DNA of 64,000 bases from Candidatus Celerinatantimonas neptuna (GTDB lineage Bacteria; Pseudomonadota; Gammaproteobacteria; Enterobacterales; Celerinatantimonadaceae). Shown piece by piece: positions 37,921 to 47,987 of this stretch (position 1 is its first letter; each line of letters begins with the position of its first letter). A program made the translations under genes and the position numbers. A model generated the notes under the pieces. The model made no database searches and was not told the origin of the DNA. It saw only the letters and a list, made by a program, of their open reading frames with translations. The stretch spans positions 3,783,501 through 3,847,500 of the forward strand of contig OU461276.1 of assembly GCA_911810475.1 (NCBI GenBank), in the 5' to 3' direction.

Positions 37921-38510
37921 TGACAGAAAACTGGCTAAGCCATCTACTGCTTAACCCTATGACATCTCACTCATCTCAATTTCATGAGGCCGGAGAGAGA
38001 ATTTCGGCTGCTGTCTTATTGCCAGTTTATTATGATGGTCAAAAATGGCAATTAATGATGATTCGCCGCAGCCTTAAGCTTCGTCACCACGCAGGACAGA
38101 TTGCCTTCCCAGGGGGATGCGTGGAGCCTGGCGATCCAAATCTCAAGACAACGGCATTAAGAGAAACTGACGAAGAAATTGGGATAAAACCATCGCAGGT
38201 TCAAGTGGTTACTCAACTTTCAAATCAGTTGGCAGGGGACCGATTCATCATGACTCCATTTGTGGGTATTGTTACCAGTGACTTAAAGTTATGCGCTAAT
38301 CATGATGAAGTAGATGAAATTATTCATATTCCGTTTCAACCACTATTAATGCCTGAAAATTACCAACATATGCAGATTTTTCGTCATCAACAAACACATT
38401 TAATTCATTTTATAGAAATCAATAAAAAGGTCATCTGGGGAGCAACAGCCAGTGTATTGTACCGGTTGGCAAAATTAATGCCGAATGATAGCGTTAGCCA
38501 GAACTATTGA
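37920..38510 (+). CDS. nudL: NUDIX hydrolase, NudL-type (CoA pyrophosphatase family)
   Basis: A 196-residue NUDIX protein. It starts at the ATG of TAATG, sharing one base with the pabB stop, and AGAGG lies just upstream. The longer frame from 37818 would overlap pabB by 100 bases and is unlikely. The NUDIX box is GGCVEPGDPNLKTTALRETDEEIGI, preceded by RHHAGQIAFPGG, the UPF0035-like signature of NudL / CoA diphosphatases. The same pabB-nudL order is found in enterobacteria and vibrios. The product probably hydrolyses a CoA or nucleotide derivative. Confidence 0.88.
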   Translation: MTENWLSHLLLNPMTSHSSQFHEAGERISAAVLLPVYYDGQKWQLMMIRRSLKLRHHAGQIAFPGGCVEPGDPNLKTTALRETDEEIGIKPSQVQVVTQLSNQLAGDRFIMTPFVGIVTSDLKLCANHDEVDEIIHIPFQPLLMPENYQHMQIFRHQQTHLIHFIEINKKVIWGATASVLYRLAKLMPNDSVSQNY

Positions 38511-38605
38511 TTAGACAAATCCAGAGCTAACGGTAAAGATAACATCAAAGAATAAACGACAATAAGCCCCCGAAAGCCATAACGAGAAGCGAGGATAGTA
38601 ACATT

Positions 38606-39976
38606 ATGATCAGTGTGTTTGATCTATTCACTATCGGTATCGGACCATCCAGCTCCCATACCGTAGGCCCTATGATAGCAGCAAATCAATTTGCGAAGTG
38701 GCTGATTCAACAACCTGAATTTAATGAAAAAGCACAAGTCACAATTGAATTATTTGGTTCACTGGGAGCCACAGGTCACGGGCATGGTACAGGCAAAGCC
38801 ATTATTTTAGGGCTAAGTGGCGAACATCCCGAGCATGTCAATTGCGATAAAGTTGAAGACATGCTTGCTCAAATTAAACAATCGCAAAAAATATCATTAT
38901 CGGGTGAAACCGAAATCCACTTCCCAAACCGGGGGGCACTCACTTTCCATCGTCGTAAATGCCATCCGGGACACAATAATGCCATGACATTTCATGCAAC
39001 GCTCTCAAATAGCACAACAATATCTAAAACCTATTATTCATTAGGCGGTGGATTTATCAGGGATGCAGATGCATCGGATGAAGCCGAACCAACGACACCA
39101 TCCGTTCAGGAAACATATCCTTTTGACAGTGGATTACAGTTACTTGAACATTGCGAACAAGCCGGAATGAGTATAGCCAGTATAGTCCTGGCAAACGAAC
39201 AACAGCTACATGCAACCGATGCTATCGATGATTATTGTGAACAACTATGGAAAACCATGCATCAATGCATCGAACGAGGGATCCATAAAGAAGGGATCTT
39301 ACCCGGAGGGCTTAAATTAAAACGCAGAGCCCCAATTCTATACCAAAAGCTACAAGCCACCCAACAGATCTCATCTGATCCGCTGAATGTGCTGGACTGG
39401 GTAAACCTGTTTGCATTAGCCGTAAGTGAAGAAAACGCAGCAGGTGGCAGGGTTGTCACAGCCCCAACCAATGGTGCAGCCGGTATTATTCCGGCGACAC
39501 TCGCCTATTTTGATCAGTTCATCATGCCAATTTCACGCACACACTGTCGCCAATATTTTCTGACTGCGACCGCTATCGGCAGTTTGTATAAACAGAATGC
39601 TTCAATTTCCGGAGCAGAAGTCGGTTGTCAGGGTGAAGTGGGAGTAGCAGCATCAATGGCCGCCGGCGGATTAGCTGCATTGCTCGGGGCAACCCCTGAG
39701 CAAATCGAAAACGCAGCTGAAATAGCCATAGAACACAACCTAGGTCTCACTTGTGATCCTATCGGTGGACTCGTTCAGGTTCCCTGTATTGAGAGAAATG
39801 CAATGGGCTCAATCAAAGCACTCAATGCCTGCCGACTGGCGCTTAGGGGGACAGGCATGCATACCGTTTCACTGGATAAAGCAATCCGCACCATGTGGCA
39901 AACAGGCAAAGATATGAAAACTAAATATAAAGAAACAGCCCGCGGTGGATTAGCAGTCAATATTATTGAATGTTAA
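38606..39976 (+). CDS. sdaA: L-serine dehydratase (iron-sulfur)
   Basis: Deaminates L-serine to pyruvate and ammonia with a 4Fe-4S cluster. The 456-residue single-chain enzyme matches E. coli SdaA/Sda[23 protein letters not shown] at the N-terminus (beta domain), then [14 protein letters not shown]. The alpha domain contains [22 protein letters not shown]. Cluster cysteines lie in [32 protein letters not shown] and a C-terminal NACRLAL. GAGGA lies about 11 bases before the ATG. It is monocistronic. Confidence 0.93.
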   Translation: MISVFDLFTIGIGPSSSHTVGPMIAANQFAKWLIQQPEFNEKAQVTIELFGSLGATGHGHGTGKAIILGLSGEHPEHVNCDKVEDMLAQIKQSQKISLSGETEIHFPNRGALTFHRRKCHPGHNNAMTFHATLSNSTTISKTYYSLGGGFIRDADASDEAEPTTPSVQETYPFDSGLQLLEHCEQAGMSIASIVLANEQQLHATDAIDDYCEQLWKTMHQCIERGIHKEGILPGGLKLKRRAPILYQKLQATQQISSDPLNVLDWVNLFALAVSEENAAGGRVVTAPTNGAAGIIPATLAYFDQFIMPISRTHCRQYFLTATAIGSLYKQNASISGAEVGCQGEVGVAASMAAGGLAALLGATPEQIENAAEIAIEHNLGLTCDPIGGLVQVPCIERNAMGSIKALNACRLALRGTGMHTVSLDKAIRTMWQTGKDMKTKYKETARGGLAVNIIEC

Positions 39977-40478
39977 ATCATTATGAGATTTATAACGCGC
40001 ACAATTCAATATGGTGTGGCATTAGCTGCGCCATATTAGTGCTACTCAATGTATATAAGCTATTACAGTTCTTATTTAAACTAATTATTACACCTATAAA
40101 AGACATCAGAAATGTACAACTAATGAACGTTTCTACCTCACAGATCCGCTAAAATAATGATAGATTCTCCCGCGATATTGAATTCTATGATCTTTACCCG
40201 ACTAAAAGACTCAAAGAAAAAACAACATATATTGGCAAAAACAGTTCAGATTCAAACCTAAGAAGCCGATAATAGGCTAATCGCCAGCATAAATAATGCT
40301 TAAGTAAATTATCCTGATGATATACTGGTAGAAGTGGTGAATTTGTATCGTCATTTGACTGATTGTTTAACCAGCGTCATATTGTACCGTTATGATTAAA
40401 TAATTGAGCGGCTATTTAACCTAGTATTGACGATTATGGGCTGAATGATAAATAAAACGAAATTAATTCATTCTGACA
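39977..40478. other. Intergenic stretch, nothing recognisable
   Basis: About 500 bp of AT-rich sequence between sdaA and the membrane coiled-coil gene. Short open frames lack ribosome sites and sensible composition. No terminator with a U-tract was found for sdaA. Confidence 0.4.
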
Positions 40479-41273
40479 ATGATAAATCAACGAAAAGGAC
40501 TCCCGTTAGCTGATATGGTTTTTACACTGGTACTTATTGCAATCGGCATTTTACTGTTTTTAGTCATCGGCTATAACATTGTTTTGCAGTATAAACAGAA
40601 ACAGCAGGCAGATCTTCGCTCTGCAGTATCTCGACAAAGAAGAATCATCAGCGAGACAGAGGACCTATTGCTCAATTCTGCCCGCCTACCCTATTCTGTC
40701 ACTCTTATGCTGATTCTTCATAAACGTATGTTCAATGCCATGAATCAGATCCAAAAAGTTTATCCGGAAATGAAAGGCCTGAAAGAACGCCAGGAAGCCA
40801 GCCAAAACCAGATAAACCAGTTACAGGATAAAAATGCAGCAAGTGCCCAGAAATTCAGAGTCCCAGACAACGATGGTGAAGCCATTCAAATGCTCAAAAT
40901 TGTCAAGAGGTTAAGATCGGTTATCCGTTCTGAACATGCTCAGGGAAGAATAGCAACCCCCACGTTCATAGCAGAAGATCGCCGTTTAGAACTCATGATA
41001 TTAAAAGTGAATATTGAAAATACCATTAAACGGGCAATGGAAGCACAGGCTATGCGCCAATGGGGGACAGCCAGACAACTCCTCAATAAGGCCATCAATG
41101 TCATCAATAATATCAGCGATAGAGATGAATATATGGAGCATAAACTAAGTCAGATGCATCAAATGAACAATGACATGAGCGAGAAATTAAACAAAGCGAA
41201 AAATCAGGAAGCCGAAGAACAAAAAGAAAAAGACGATTTGGATATGTTATTCCAACCCAAAAAAAAATGGTAA
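40479..41273 (+). CDS. Inner-membrane coiled-coil protein of unknown function
   Basis: A 264-residue protein. One membrane helix near residues 12-33 (MVFTLVLIAIGILLFLVIGY) is followed by a long, charged, helical cytoplasmic part: YNIVLQYKQKQQADLRSAVSRQRRIISETEDLL, further helices, and a Lys/Glu-rich tail. Similar proteins occur in Vibrio, Aeromonas and Shewanella, where some databases label them DNA repair protein without, to my knowledge, evidence. Length and domain order fit that family. No catalytic motif is seen. It is a single gene. Confidence 0.7.
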   Translation: MINQRKGLPLADMVFTLVLIAIGILLFLVIGYNIVLQYKQKQQADLRSAVSRQRRIISETEDLLLNSARLPYSVTLMLILHKRMFNAMNQIQKVYPEMKGLKERQEASQNQINQLQDKNAASAQKFRVPDNDGEAIQMLKIVKRLRSVIRSEHAQGRIATPTFIAEDRRLELMILKVNIENTIKRAMEAQAMRQWGTARQLLNKAINVINNISDRDEYMEHKLSQMHQMNNDMSEKLNKAKNQEAEEQKEKDDLDMLFQPKKKW

Positions 41274-41437
41274 TCATGCTAAAAACCGTTCATCATTGGT
41301 GCAGTTGTTTACTGCCTATTTTAAAACTCAACCTTGGCTGAAGAAGTTAGTATCCTTGCTCTAGCCGCTCCATGACTCTACTAAACTATGGAACCAACTT
41401 CACATAAAATAGAAAAGAACGACAACGACTCCAATCA

Positions 41438-42412
41438 TTAATAGACAGGTAATTCAATATCATTCAATAATTTTTCAACATAATCACTGTTGCTATTTTT
41501 GAGAATATTTTCCATCAGCTCTTTAGTCAGATGAGGTGCAAATGCACTCAAAAAATCATACATATAATTTTGTAAAATCACATCTTTACTAAAACAGATC
41601 CAAGCCTTACAAGGTTCGAAAATGTGTTCCAGGCTAATCCATTTTAGAGGCATATTTTCAATATCTTTAGCCGCAACAGAAGCAATAATACCTATTCCAA
41701 AGCCAAGTTCGACATAACGCTTAATCAGACCTGCATCCATCGCTGTCATAAAATATTTAGCACTATGACCATGCTCCTGGAACGTTTGATCAACCATATC
41801 CCGCCCTGTTGCACCAGGTTCATAACTCAACAATGGATATTTAGCAATTTGTTCTAGAGTTGGTTTTTCAACCGATGCCAAAGGGTGATCAAATGGAAGA
41901 ACCAACGATAAAGTCCACAGATATGCCGGCAGGATAATAAGGTCAGGATCAGGTGCTACATATTGTGCCACAATAGAAAAATCTGCATGACCTTTACTTA
42001 TCCCCCCCTGCATGACCGAAGGAAGCGTTGAATGGAGATTAAAATTCACATTTGGATGGCGCTTTGTAAACGATGCAACACTTGCGGGCAAAAGATAACG
42101 TGCAATAGTATGCGTTGTATAGATATTAAAAGAACCCGTTCCGGGTGCAACATACTCTTTCGCTATGGCTTTAATTTTCTCTTCAAGGAGCAAGATTTTC
42201 TCAGCTTCCTGAAGGATTTTTTCACCAATGTCCGTTACACCATGTAAATGTTTACCATGTCTTTTAAAGATCCGAACACCGAGTTCCTGTTCCAGTAAAG
42301 AGGTTTGTTTACTGACGCCTGGCTGAGTCGTATACAAAGACTCCGAAGCTGCAGAAATATTCAAATTATTATCCCGAATAGCCTTAATATACTTAAGTTG
42401 TTGCAACTTCAC
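41438..42412 (-). CDS. LysR-family regulator, CysB-like
   Basis: A 324-residue regulator from the GTG at 42412, chosen because GAGG lies 7 bases upstream and the protein then begins MKLQQLKYIKAI, as CysB does (MKLQQLRYIVEV). The winged helix-turn-helix occupies residues 1-65 (LYTTQPGVSKQTSLLEQELG). The effector domain carries CysB-type segments such as IYTTHTIARYLLPASV, GHADFSIVAQ, MDAGLIKRYVELGFGIGIIA and the tail SYMYDFLSAFAPHLT-like NYMYDFLSAFAPHLT. CysB/Cbl respond to sulfur-source intermediates. This may be a second CysB-type paralogue; the target genes are not evident nearby. Confidence 0.85.
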   Translation of the reverse strand: MKLQQLKYIKAIRDNNLNISAASESLYTTQPGVSKQTSLLEQELGVRIFKRHGKHLHGVTDIGEKILQEAEKILLLEEKIKAIAKEYVAPGTGSFNIYTTHTIARYLLPASVASFTKRHPNVNFNLHSTLPSVMQGGISKGHADFSIVAQYVAPDPDLIILPAYLWTLSLVLPFDHPLASVEKPTLEQIAKYPLLSYEPGATGRDMVDQTFQEHGHSAKYFMTAMDAGLIKRYVELGFGIGIIASVAAKDIENMPLKWISLEHIFEPCKAWICFSKDVILQNYMYDFLSAFAPHLTKELMENILKNSNSDYVEKLLNDIELPVY

Positions 42413-42917
42413 GTTATTTCCTCTTTTACCGCAATCGCAAATAATTACGATACATTCATACACGTTACAAGCTGTTGAGATGTTTTCAACTTCAAAAAAC
42501 CCCCAACAAACGATTCAACAATGACACATTAATCTTCAAATAAACGATCAACGAAACTCACGCTGATTCAACTGATCTATCATACATTACAAAACAGAAG
42601 CGATACATCTGTCAATGCGAACTTCATCCAAGCCGAATAAGAGATAAACTCAAGCATTTATAGAGTGTATACATCCTTCATGGTTATAATTTTTCATCCT
42701 AAAAAAGAGTAGACACAGGCATACATAACATACAGCTTAGTCATTAGCCAGTAACTGGCAGCAGAGTACAGAATACGTTTAAATGGAACTCTTAGATAAC
42801 GTTTGTGACAAAACTACCAAAAAAGGAACAACACCTAGATAACCTCAACTCAGGATAAAAAGTCACAATGAATAACGATGGATTCATGATGTGTCAGTCT
42901 TGTTTTTTGATGTGAGA
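42413..42917. other. Intergenic region between the CysB-like and DUF188 genes
   Basis: About 500 bp. It contains a weak third match (42672-42701) to the direct repeats at 33.0 and 34.7 kb and copy B of the dispersed repeat (42841-42912). No gene is apparent. Confidence 0.4.
42841..42912. repeat. Dispersed intergenic repeat, copy B
   Basis: Partner of 13683-13747: 25 of 29 bases agree at the left end, and a similar TTGTTTTTTGATGT block closes it just before the DUF188 stop codon. Function unknown. Confidence 0.4.
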
Positions 42918-43358
42918 TTAAATGGATAATTGCTGAATTTTTTCTGCAAATCTCTGACTATCACGGCCAGACAATGCAGACGGCCCCCCGGTCAATACAC
43001 CACTCTCCCGTAAAACTTCATTAAAATCCCGACGGGAGACCTTGGAGTCAATTGTCTCACGATCAAATAACTCGCCTCTGGGACTAATAGCCATAGCCTT
43101 ACAAGTCAATACAGCCTGAGCAAGTCGCAAATCCTGAGTCACGACAAGATCGCCCTCGCAGGCACGTCTTATAATTTCCTGATCAGCTACATCGATTCCT
43201 TGACTCACCTGCCAGGTACTTACAAAAGAGGAACGTTTTACCGCAACAGGCTGATTGGCAATAAATATAGTTTTGATCTGTTGCTTATTCACAAAACGAA
43301 CCAAAATATCCCGAATAATCGCCGGACAAGCATCAGCATCAACTAAAATTTTCAACAA
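42918..43358 (-). CDS. yaiI: DUF188 / YaiI-YqxD family protein
   Basis: A 146-residue member of the UPF0178 (DUF188) family. It starts MLKILVDADACPAIIRDIL, continues with GIDVADQEIIRRACEGDLVVTQDLRLA, and ends with a RDFNEVLRESGVLTGGP segment. All of these are family landmarks. The fold is PIN-like with conserved acidic residues, so a nuclease-type activity has been suggested for the family, but the function is not established. The upstream gene is followed by a terminator, so it is probably transcribed alone. Confidence 0.88.
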   Translation of the reverse strand: MLKILVDADACPAIIRDILVRFVNKQQIKTIFIANQPVAVKRSSFVSTWQVSQGIDVADQEIIRRACEGDLVVTQDLRLAQAVLTCKAMAISPRGELFDRETIDSKVSRRDFNEVLRESGVLTGGPSALSGRDSQRFAEKIQQLSI

Positions 43359-43400
43359 TCAACCCTTACCTATACCATCTGATAATCAATCATTAAACCA

Positions 43401-43438
43401 TAAAAGCGGACTTTATCACCATAAAAGTCCGCTTTTAT
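43401..43438 (-). terminator. Terminator of the amidohydrolase-DUF3311-symporter operon
   Basis: A perfect 14-bp stem (43401-43414 with 43424-43437, core AGCGGACTTT) lies 44 bases after the symporter stop. The arms end in A and T runs, so it can work as an intrinsic terminator. Confidence 0.8.
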
Positions 43439-43481
43439 TACTCATTAAAAACAAATAAATATTAATCCTTAAACTATCAAA

Positions 43482-44963
43482 TCAGGATAATTCTTCAACA
43501 TTGATCGACTGAGACTCATTCAAAGAGGCTTCAGCCGGATGATGAAGGCTCAATACGATAAACACACCACTATTAACTAATAAGCCAATAAACCCTCCAT
43601 TCCAGTGAAAAGGAGCACTACCACTAAATTGAAAATATAACGCCAGAATTGAACCGGTCGCTAATCCGGTAATCGCCGCTGACGTTGTTGCCCGCTTCCA
43701 CCACAGAGCTCCCACCAACATCGGCAATAACTGGACAATAATGCCATATGCAGCTAACAGCAGTGCCGCTAACGTTGGAATATTTAACATTGCCAATGTA
43801 TAACCGGCCAGAGAAACCAAAACCACACCAATCTTGGTTGATTTAAGCAACTGATGATCGTTCATTTGATTAAACCGGGGAAAATTAAAAAGAATATCGC
43901 GACTAAAGATTGAAGCACTCGTATGAGCCAAATTTGCTGCTGTAGACATTGCAGCAGCAAGCGCCCCTGATAATACGATCCCAATAATCCAAGCAGGAAA
44001 CCCTGCTTTTCCAACAACAAGACTCAATAACACATCATCAGCTTTCGCTAACGGCGCATGTTGAAAGACCAGAATCCCTGCAAAACCAATCAAAATCAAA
44101 GGAATCATGATAAAACTGTACAGAGGATACAGAACAAATACTTGCCTGAGTGTTTTTCCGCTCTGGGCAGTATAGAATTTCATAAAAATATGAGGCCACA
44201 TTACAATGCCCAGCGTACTCACTAAAATTGCTGTTGAAAATGCCCCCCAATCCATATTTTCTGCACCAGGCAAAGTCAAATATTGCGGTACCTGCTGTTT
44301 TATCTGCTCAAACATCGCTCCTACACTACCGAAGAAATGATGGGTAGTTTCAATACCAATATACCAGGCAATCAATACCATCATGATCCCCTGGATCAAA
44401 TTGGTCCAACCTATCCCCCCCAGTCCACTTACAAAAACATAGGTTGCAACAATAGCCGTCGCAATCAAAGCACCAAACCAATAAGGAACAGCGCCCCCAG
44501 TTGCACTATGGAATAAAAGCCCTGCACCGGCAATCTGAATCGTCAGATATGGAATCATCGCCAGTAAACTGACAATTCCAATAAAAATCGCTAGCACTTT
44601 ATTCGGATAACGATCCGTTAAAAACTCAGCCTGCGTCAAAAATCCTTTCTTTCGGCCAACTTTAGAAATCAGTGGACCCATCACCCACCACACAATTGTT
44701 CCCAAAGTTAAATAAGCCATAACATACAATGCTGGAACACCCCGGCTGTAGGCCCATCCGGGGGTACCCAGAAATGCTGATGCAGAAAAACACTCAGCAC
44801 CAAAAATAAAAAACAACACAATGAAACCGACTTTACGACCACCAGCCACATAGCTTTCTAACGTTGATTTCTGACCTCGACGAGCACAAATTCCAACCAA
44901 CAAAATAATAGCGAGATATACAAATGTGATCCCGGTGATAATCACAGAAGACTCATTCATCAT
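43482..44963 (-). CDS. Sodium:solute symporter (SSS family)
   Basis: A 493-residue transporter with about 13 membrane helices. It starts at the ATG at 44963, with AGGGAG 5 bases upstream; a GTG at 44969 is the alternative. Family features include ESYVAGGRKVGF, FSASAFLGTPGWAYSRG, GGIGWTNLIQG and SGALAAAMSTAANLAHTSASIFSRD (helix 8 sodium-site region). It overlaps the DUF3311 gene by 11 bases. The pairing of a small DUF3311 protein with an SSS carrier is seen with PanF-like transporters. The upstream M20 amidohydrolase suggests the substrate is an N-acyl amino acid or related amide, which is an inference. Confidence 0.88.
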   Translation of the reverse strand: MMNESSVIITGITFVYLAIILLVGICARRGQKSTLESYVAGGRKVGFIVLFFIFGAECFSASAFLGTPGWAYSRGVPALYVMAYLTLGTIVWWVMGPLISKVGRKKGFLTQAEFLTDRYPNKVLAIFIGIVSLLAMIPYLTIQIAGAGLLFHSATGGAVPYWFGALIATAIVATYVFVSGLGGIGWTNLIQGIMMVLIAWYIGIETTHHFFGSVGAMFEQIKQQVPQYLTLPGAENMDWGAFSTAILVSTLGIVMWPHIFMKFYTAQSGKTLRQVFVLYPLYSFIMIPLILIGFAGILVFQHAPLAKADDVLLSLVVGKAGFPAWIIGIVLSGALAAAMSTAANLAHTSASIFSRDILFNFPRFNQMNDHQLLKSTKIGVVLVSLAGYTLAMLNIPTLAALLLAAYGIIVQLLPMLVGALWWKRATTSAAITGLATGSILALYFQFSGSAPFHWNGGFIGLLVNSGVFIVLSLHHPAEASLNESQSINVEELS

Positions 44964-45168
44964 CGTCACTCCCTTGTTCTCGATAACAAATGACTAAACC
45001 GACAAAGGTAATGAAAGACCACAAGAGATACCAAAAAATAAAAAAAGGTAATCCCAAAATCATGGGTTCTATTCGATTTGCTAATGTGGCCCCGGGCCAG
45101 ACCATAGCCAGCAGACACACCAGAAAATAAAACATCATTACAAAAGGCATTGCGAATTTGTTTTTCAT
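44953..45168 (-). CDS. DUF3311 small membrane protein, transporter partner
   Basis: A 71-residue protein with two membrane helices: a first hydrophobic segment AMPFVMMFYFLVCLLAMVWPG, then ILGLPFFIFWYLLWSFITFVGLVI. This is the compact DUF3311 pattern with LGLPFFIFWYLLW. It starts 4 bases after the amidohydrolase stop and overlaps the symporter start by 11 bases, so it is tightly coupled to both. It probably assists or forms part of the symporter. Confidence 0.85.
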   Translation of the reverse strand: MKNKFAMPFVMMFYFLVCLLAMVWPGATLANRIEPMILGLPFFIFWYLLWSFITFVGLVICYREQGSDDDE

Positions 45169-45172
45169 CTTC

Positions 45173-46375
45173 TCATCCTTTTCCTTTTGGAAGATAAAGA
45201 GGCTGACTTAACGCTCTAAGCGCTACAGACACGAAAAGCATTGCCCCTTTAGGAATGACATCATCATTAAAATCGAAGGTAGGACTATGAAGCGGCTCAT
45301 CCTCATCGTTTTTTGCACTTCCCAAAAAGATATATGCCCCCCGACATGCATTGAGCATGAAAGAGAAATCTTCACCGCCAAAAGAAGGAAGCACATCGGA
45401 GTCTAATACGCCTTCAGGGAACGTCGCTTCAATCACATCTCTGACTAATTGAGCACATTCAGGATCATTAACTGTAACCGGGTATGAACGCTGATAATCC
45501 ACATCAATTTTTGCACCATACGTTGAAGCAATCCCTTCACAAATACGACGGATTGAACTTTCCATAACATCCTGAAGATCTTTGGAGAAAGTTCTGACGG
45601 TTCCGCTTAAACTGGCTGTGTCAGGAATAACATTAAATGCTTCCATTGAACCAGCATTTAATGAACACAAACTCAATACCGCTTTTTCATGTGGAGGAAG
45701 CTCACGACTAACAATGGTATGAAGTGCATTAACCAAAGAAGCAGAAATACGGATGGGATCAATCGTCAGATGAGGTGAAACACCGCCATGACCACCTCTC
45801 CCGTGAATCATAATTGACAATCGATCGGGAGCTGCCATCGCGGGACCATCTAAAACAGCAATTTTACCGGCCGGAATATAGGGCCAGTTATGAAGCCCAT
45901 AAACAGCATCCATCGGAAAGCGTTCAAACAGTCCATCTTTGACCATTTTATCCGCGCCTCCCAGCCCTTCCTCCGCTGGCTGGAAAATAAAATAAATGAT
46001 CCCGGCAAAATTCCGGTGCAAAGCAAAATATTTGGCGGCAGCAATTAAAATTGTCATGTGTCCATCATGGCCACACGCATGCATGCAGCCATCAATCAAT
46101 GAACAATGATCATGTTTTGACAGCTCTTGCATTGGCAGCGCATCTATATCGGCTCTTAAGCCGACAGCTCTGCCATTATCAGGCAATTTACCTGTTAGTG
46201 TTGCAATAATTCCCGTCTGTCCAATTTCACTGACAAATGGAATATCGAGTTCAGTCAGAATTAATTTGATCTTTTCAGCTGTTTTTACTTCAGCCAGCCC
46301 CAATTCGGGATAGCGGTGAAATTCATACCGAATTGCTTTTAGCTCTTCAAACTGATCTTCAAAAAATGCTTGCAT
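45173..46375 (-). CDS. M20D-family amidohydrolase (hippurate / N-acyl amino acid hydrolase type)
   Basis: A 400-residue zinc peptidase-family M20D enzyme. It contains EFHRYPELGLAEVKTA at the N-terminus, LRADIDALPM, then GCMHACGHDGHMT with metal-binding Cys and His, FIFQPAEEGLGGA with the catalytic and metal-binding Glu pair, and a C-terminal FGGEDFSFML. The dimerisation lid contains GRGGHGG. Members hydrolyse N-acyl amino acids, hippurate or indole conjugates in the cytosol. As first gene of the operon with DUF3311 and the symporter it probably handles the imported amide. Confidence 0.9.
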   Translation of the reverse strand: MQAFFEDQFEELKAIRYEFHRYPELGLAEVKTAEKIKLILTELDIPFVSEIGQTGIIATLTGKLPDNGRAVGLRADIDALPMQELSKHDHCSLIDGCMHACGHDGHMTILIAAAKYFALHRNFAGIIYFIFQPAEEGLGGADKMVKDGLFERFPMDAVYGLHNWPYIPAGKIAVLDGPAMAAPDRLSIMIHGRGGHGGVSPHLTIDPIRISASLVNALHTIVSRELPPHEKAVLSLCSLNAGSMEAFNVIPDTASLSGTVRTFSKDLQDVMESSIRRICEGIASTYGAKIDVDYQRSYPVTVNDPECAQLVRDVIEATFPEGVLDSDVLPSFGGEDFSFMLNACRGAYIFLGSAKNDEDEPLHSPTFDFNDDVIPKGAMLFVSVALRALSQPLYLPKGKG

Positions 46376-46735
46376 AACTCATGTCTATTCCTGGGAGAAT
46401 ACAGACACTCAGGCATAATTTGATCCAATAGAGAAGCTTTACAAATTTTCTTTAACAAAAGAATCAAAATTTGAACATAACAAAAGCTTTGACAAACAAT
46501 CAAATGAAATATAATTATTTGTTTTTAATAGACTATTACCGAAAAAATGATTCAGACTTATTACTTTTCCATTCCCCTTAATCAATTTAAATTCGCATCA
46601 TCACATGAAACCAAACAATCACAATTGATCAACTTTAGGACAAAATGCTTAATGATAGTGCAAATAACAATCAATCCATAGATACCCGAAATAAGGTATC
46701 ATTAAATCAGACAAATCATCTACGGTTCTCAATGA
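46376..46735. other. Promoter region of the amidohydrolase operon
   Basis: A 360-bp AT-rich gap between the operon start and the end of the interrupted phzF. On the plus strand TTGACA (46489) and TATAAT (46510) occur with a short 15-bp spacer, but no plus-strand gene follows. Nothing else is recognisable. Confidence 0.35.
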
Positions 46736-47545
46736 TTAATTCAAATCAAAATGACCCCGCAAAACCGTGACGGCATTCCCGGCCAAAATCACCCGTTGAT
46801 TCGGTAAAACAGATACGACGACACGACCGCCTCGAGATGATGCCTGATAGCCAACCAAACGAGTTTGGTTCAATCGTTTCCCCCAATAATCAGCTAACGC
46901 GCAAAATGCAGAGCCTGTTACAGGATCCTCATTCACGCCAACCCAGGGCGCAAAATACCGCGTTAAAAAATCAAATTCTGGATTTTGAGTCGATGTAGTC
47001 ACAACAATTCCACGACCGGGGATATCCCCCAACTGAGAAAAATTGGGTTGCAACCCAATAAGTTTCGATTCATCGCTCAAAACAATAAAATCTTTTCCTT
47101 CAGAAAACCGCCCTGCCATTTCAATATCACTATCGCTTAAATGGAGTGCCGCTATCTTTAGACCCAGAGTTTCAACAGGGACAGGCTCAACATGAAGTAA
47201 TGGGAAATTAAGCTCTATTTGAGAACCTTGGAATAAACCATAGAGAGTTCCTGACAATGTCTCAAAGCCGGTTTTAACTCCTTCCTCCAATAAATTAAGT
47301 TCCCTAAGAATATGAATCGTCGCCAATGTCGCATGGCCACACAATGAAACTTCTTTATCTGGCGTAAACCAACGCAGTCGATTCTTTTTAAGTGACAAAA
47401 AAGCGGTTTCAGAAACAGCCATCTACCGGGCAATGAGCTGCATATCCGCATCATTTAATGGTTCATCAGTAATACACACACCTGCAGGGTTTCCTGCAAA
47501 AGGCCGGCAGCTAAATGAATCAACTACATACATAGGAACTTTCAT
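46736..47545 (-). pseudogene. PhzF-family isomerase interrupted by an in-frame amber codon
   Basis: Read from the ATG at 47545, the frame encodes MKVPMYVVDSFSCRPFAGNP and continues for 40 codons to MQLIAR. A TAG stop (47423-47425) follows, and the same frame resumes at once as MAVSETAFLSLKK. PhzF proteins normally read IAxEM(N)LSETAF here, so TAG replaces a sense codon, most simply GAG. The rest is intact, including SLCGHATLATIHIL, DPVTGSAFCALADYW and a normal end, 269 codons in all. PhzF-like enzymes isomerise or epimerise small metabolites. The 228-residue piece alone lacks the first strand. Confidence 0.75.
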
Positions 47546-47987
47546 ACAATCACCAATTTAATTAACCTGAGATGAAAAATTTTTGACAGAAGATTAAGCC
47601 TATATCAACAGAGCAGGTAATGCTTTAACAAGCAGCGAATGATACATGATCCTTAAAAATCAACAACCAGACCAAAGCTAAACAGAGTCAATGTTTGATA
47701 CATGATTTTTATCATATTTTTTACCTTTCAATTCACTCTAAACCTGGCCGAATTTTTCAAATTAAGGCAGAATAGACTAACCAGAATCTGTTAATTTGCA
47801 GTAGATTCATTACACACCATTCAGACCATGTCTGCTCAAAATCTGCTACCTGATGATTCTAAATGTGCATAGCTTCTGACAACGCATTTTCACTGTGAAA
47901 TGCATATGACCATCTGAATATTGTTACGTTGTGATTTGCCAACAAAGACGATCATTCAGTCTTTTTAATCCTTATTTGAGGTATTTG
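47546..47987. other. Intergenic region, nothing recognisable
   Basis: About 440 bp between the divergent phzF remnant and MFS gene. It has no stem-loop with a U-tract and no convincing frame. GAGG at 47979-47982 is the ribosome site of the next gene. Confidence 0.35.

Noticed and set aside
46489-46515. TTGACA and TATAAT boxes on the plus strand
   Set aside because: The spacer is only 15 bp and no plus-strand gene or terminator follows; such matches are common in AT-rich intergenic DNA.
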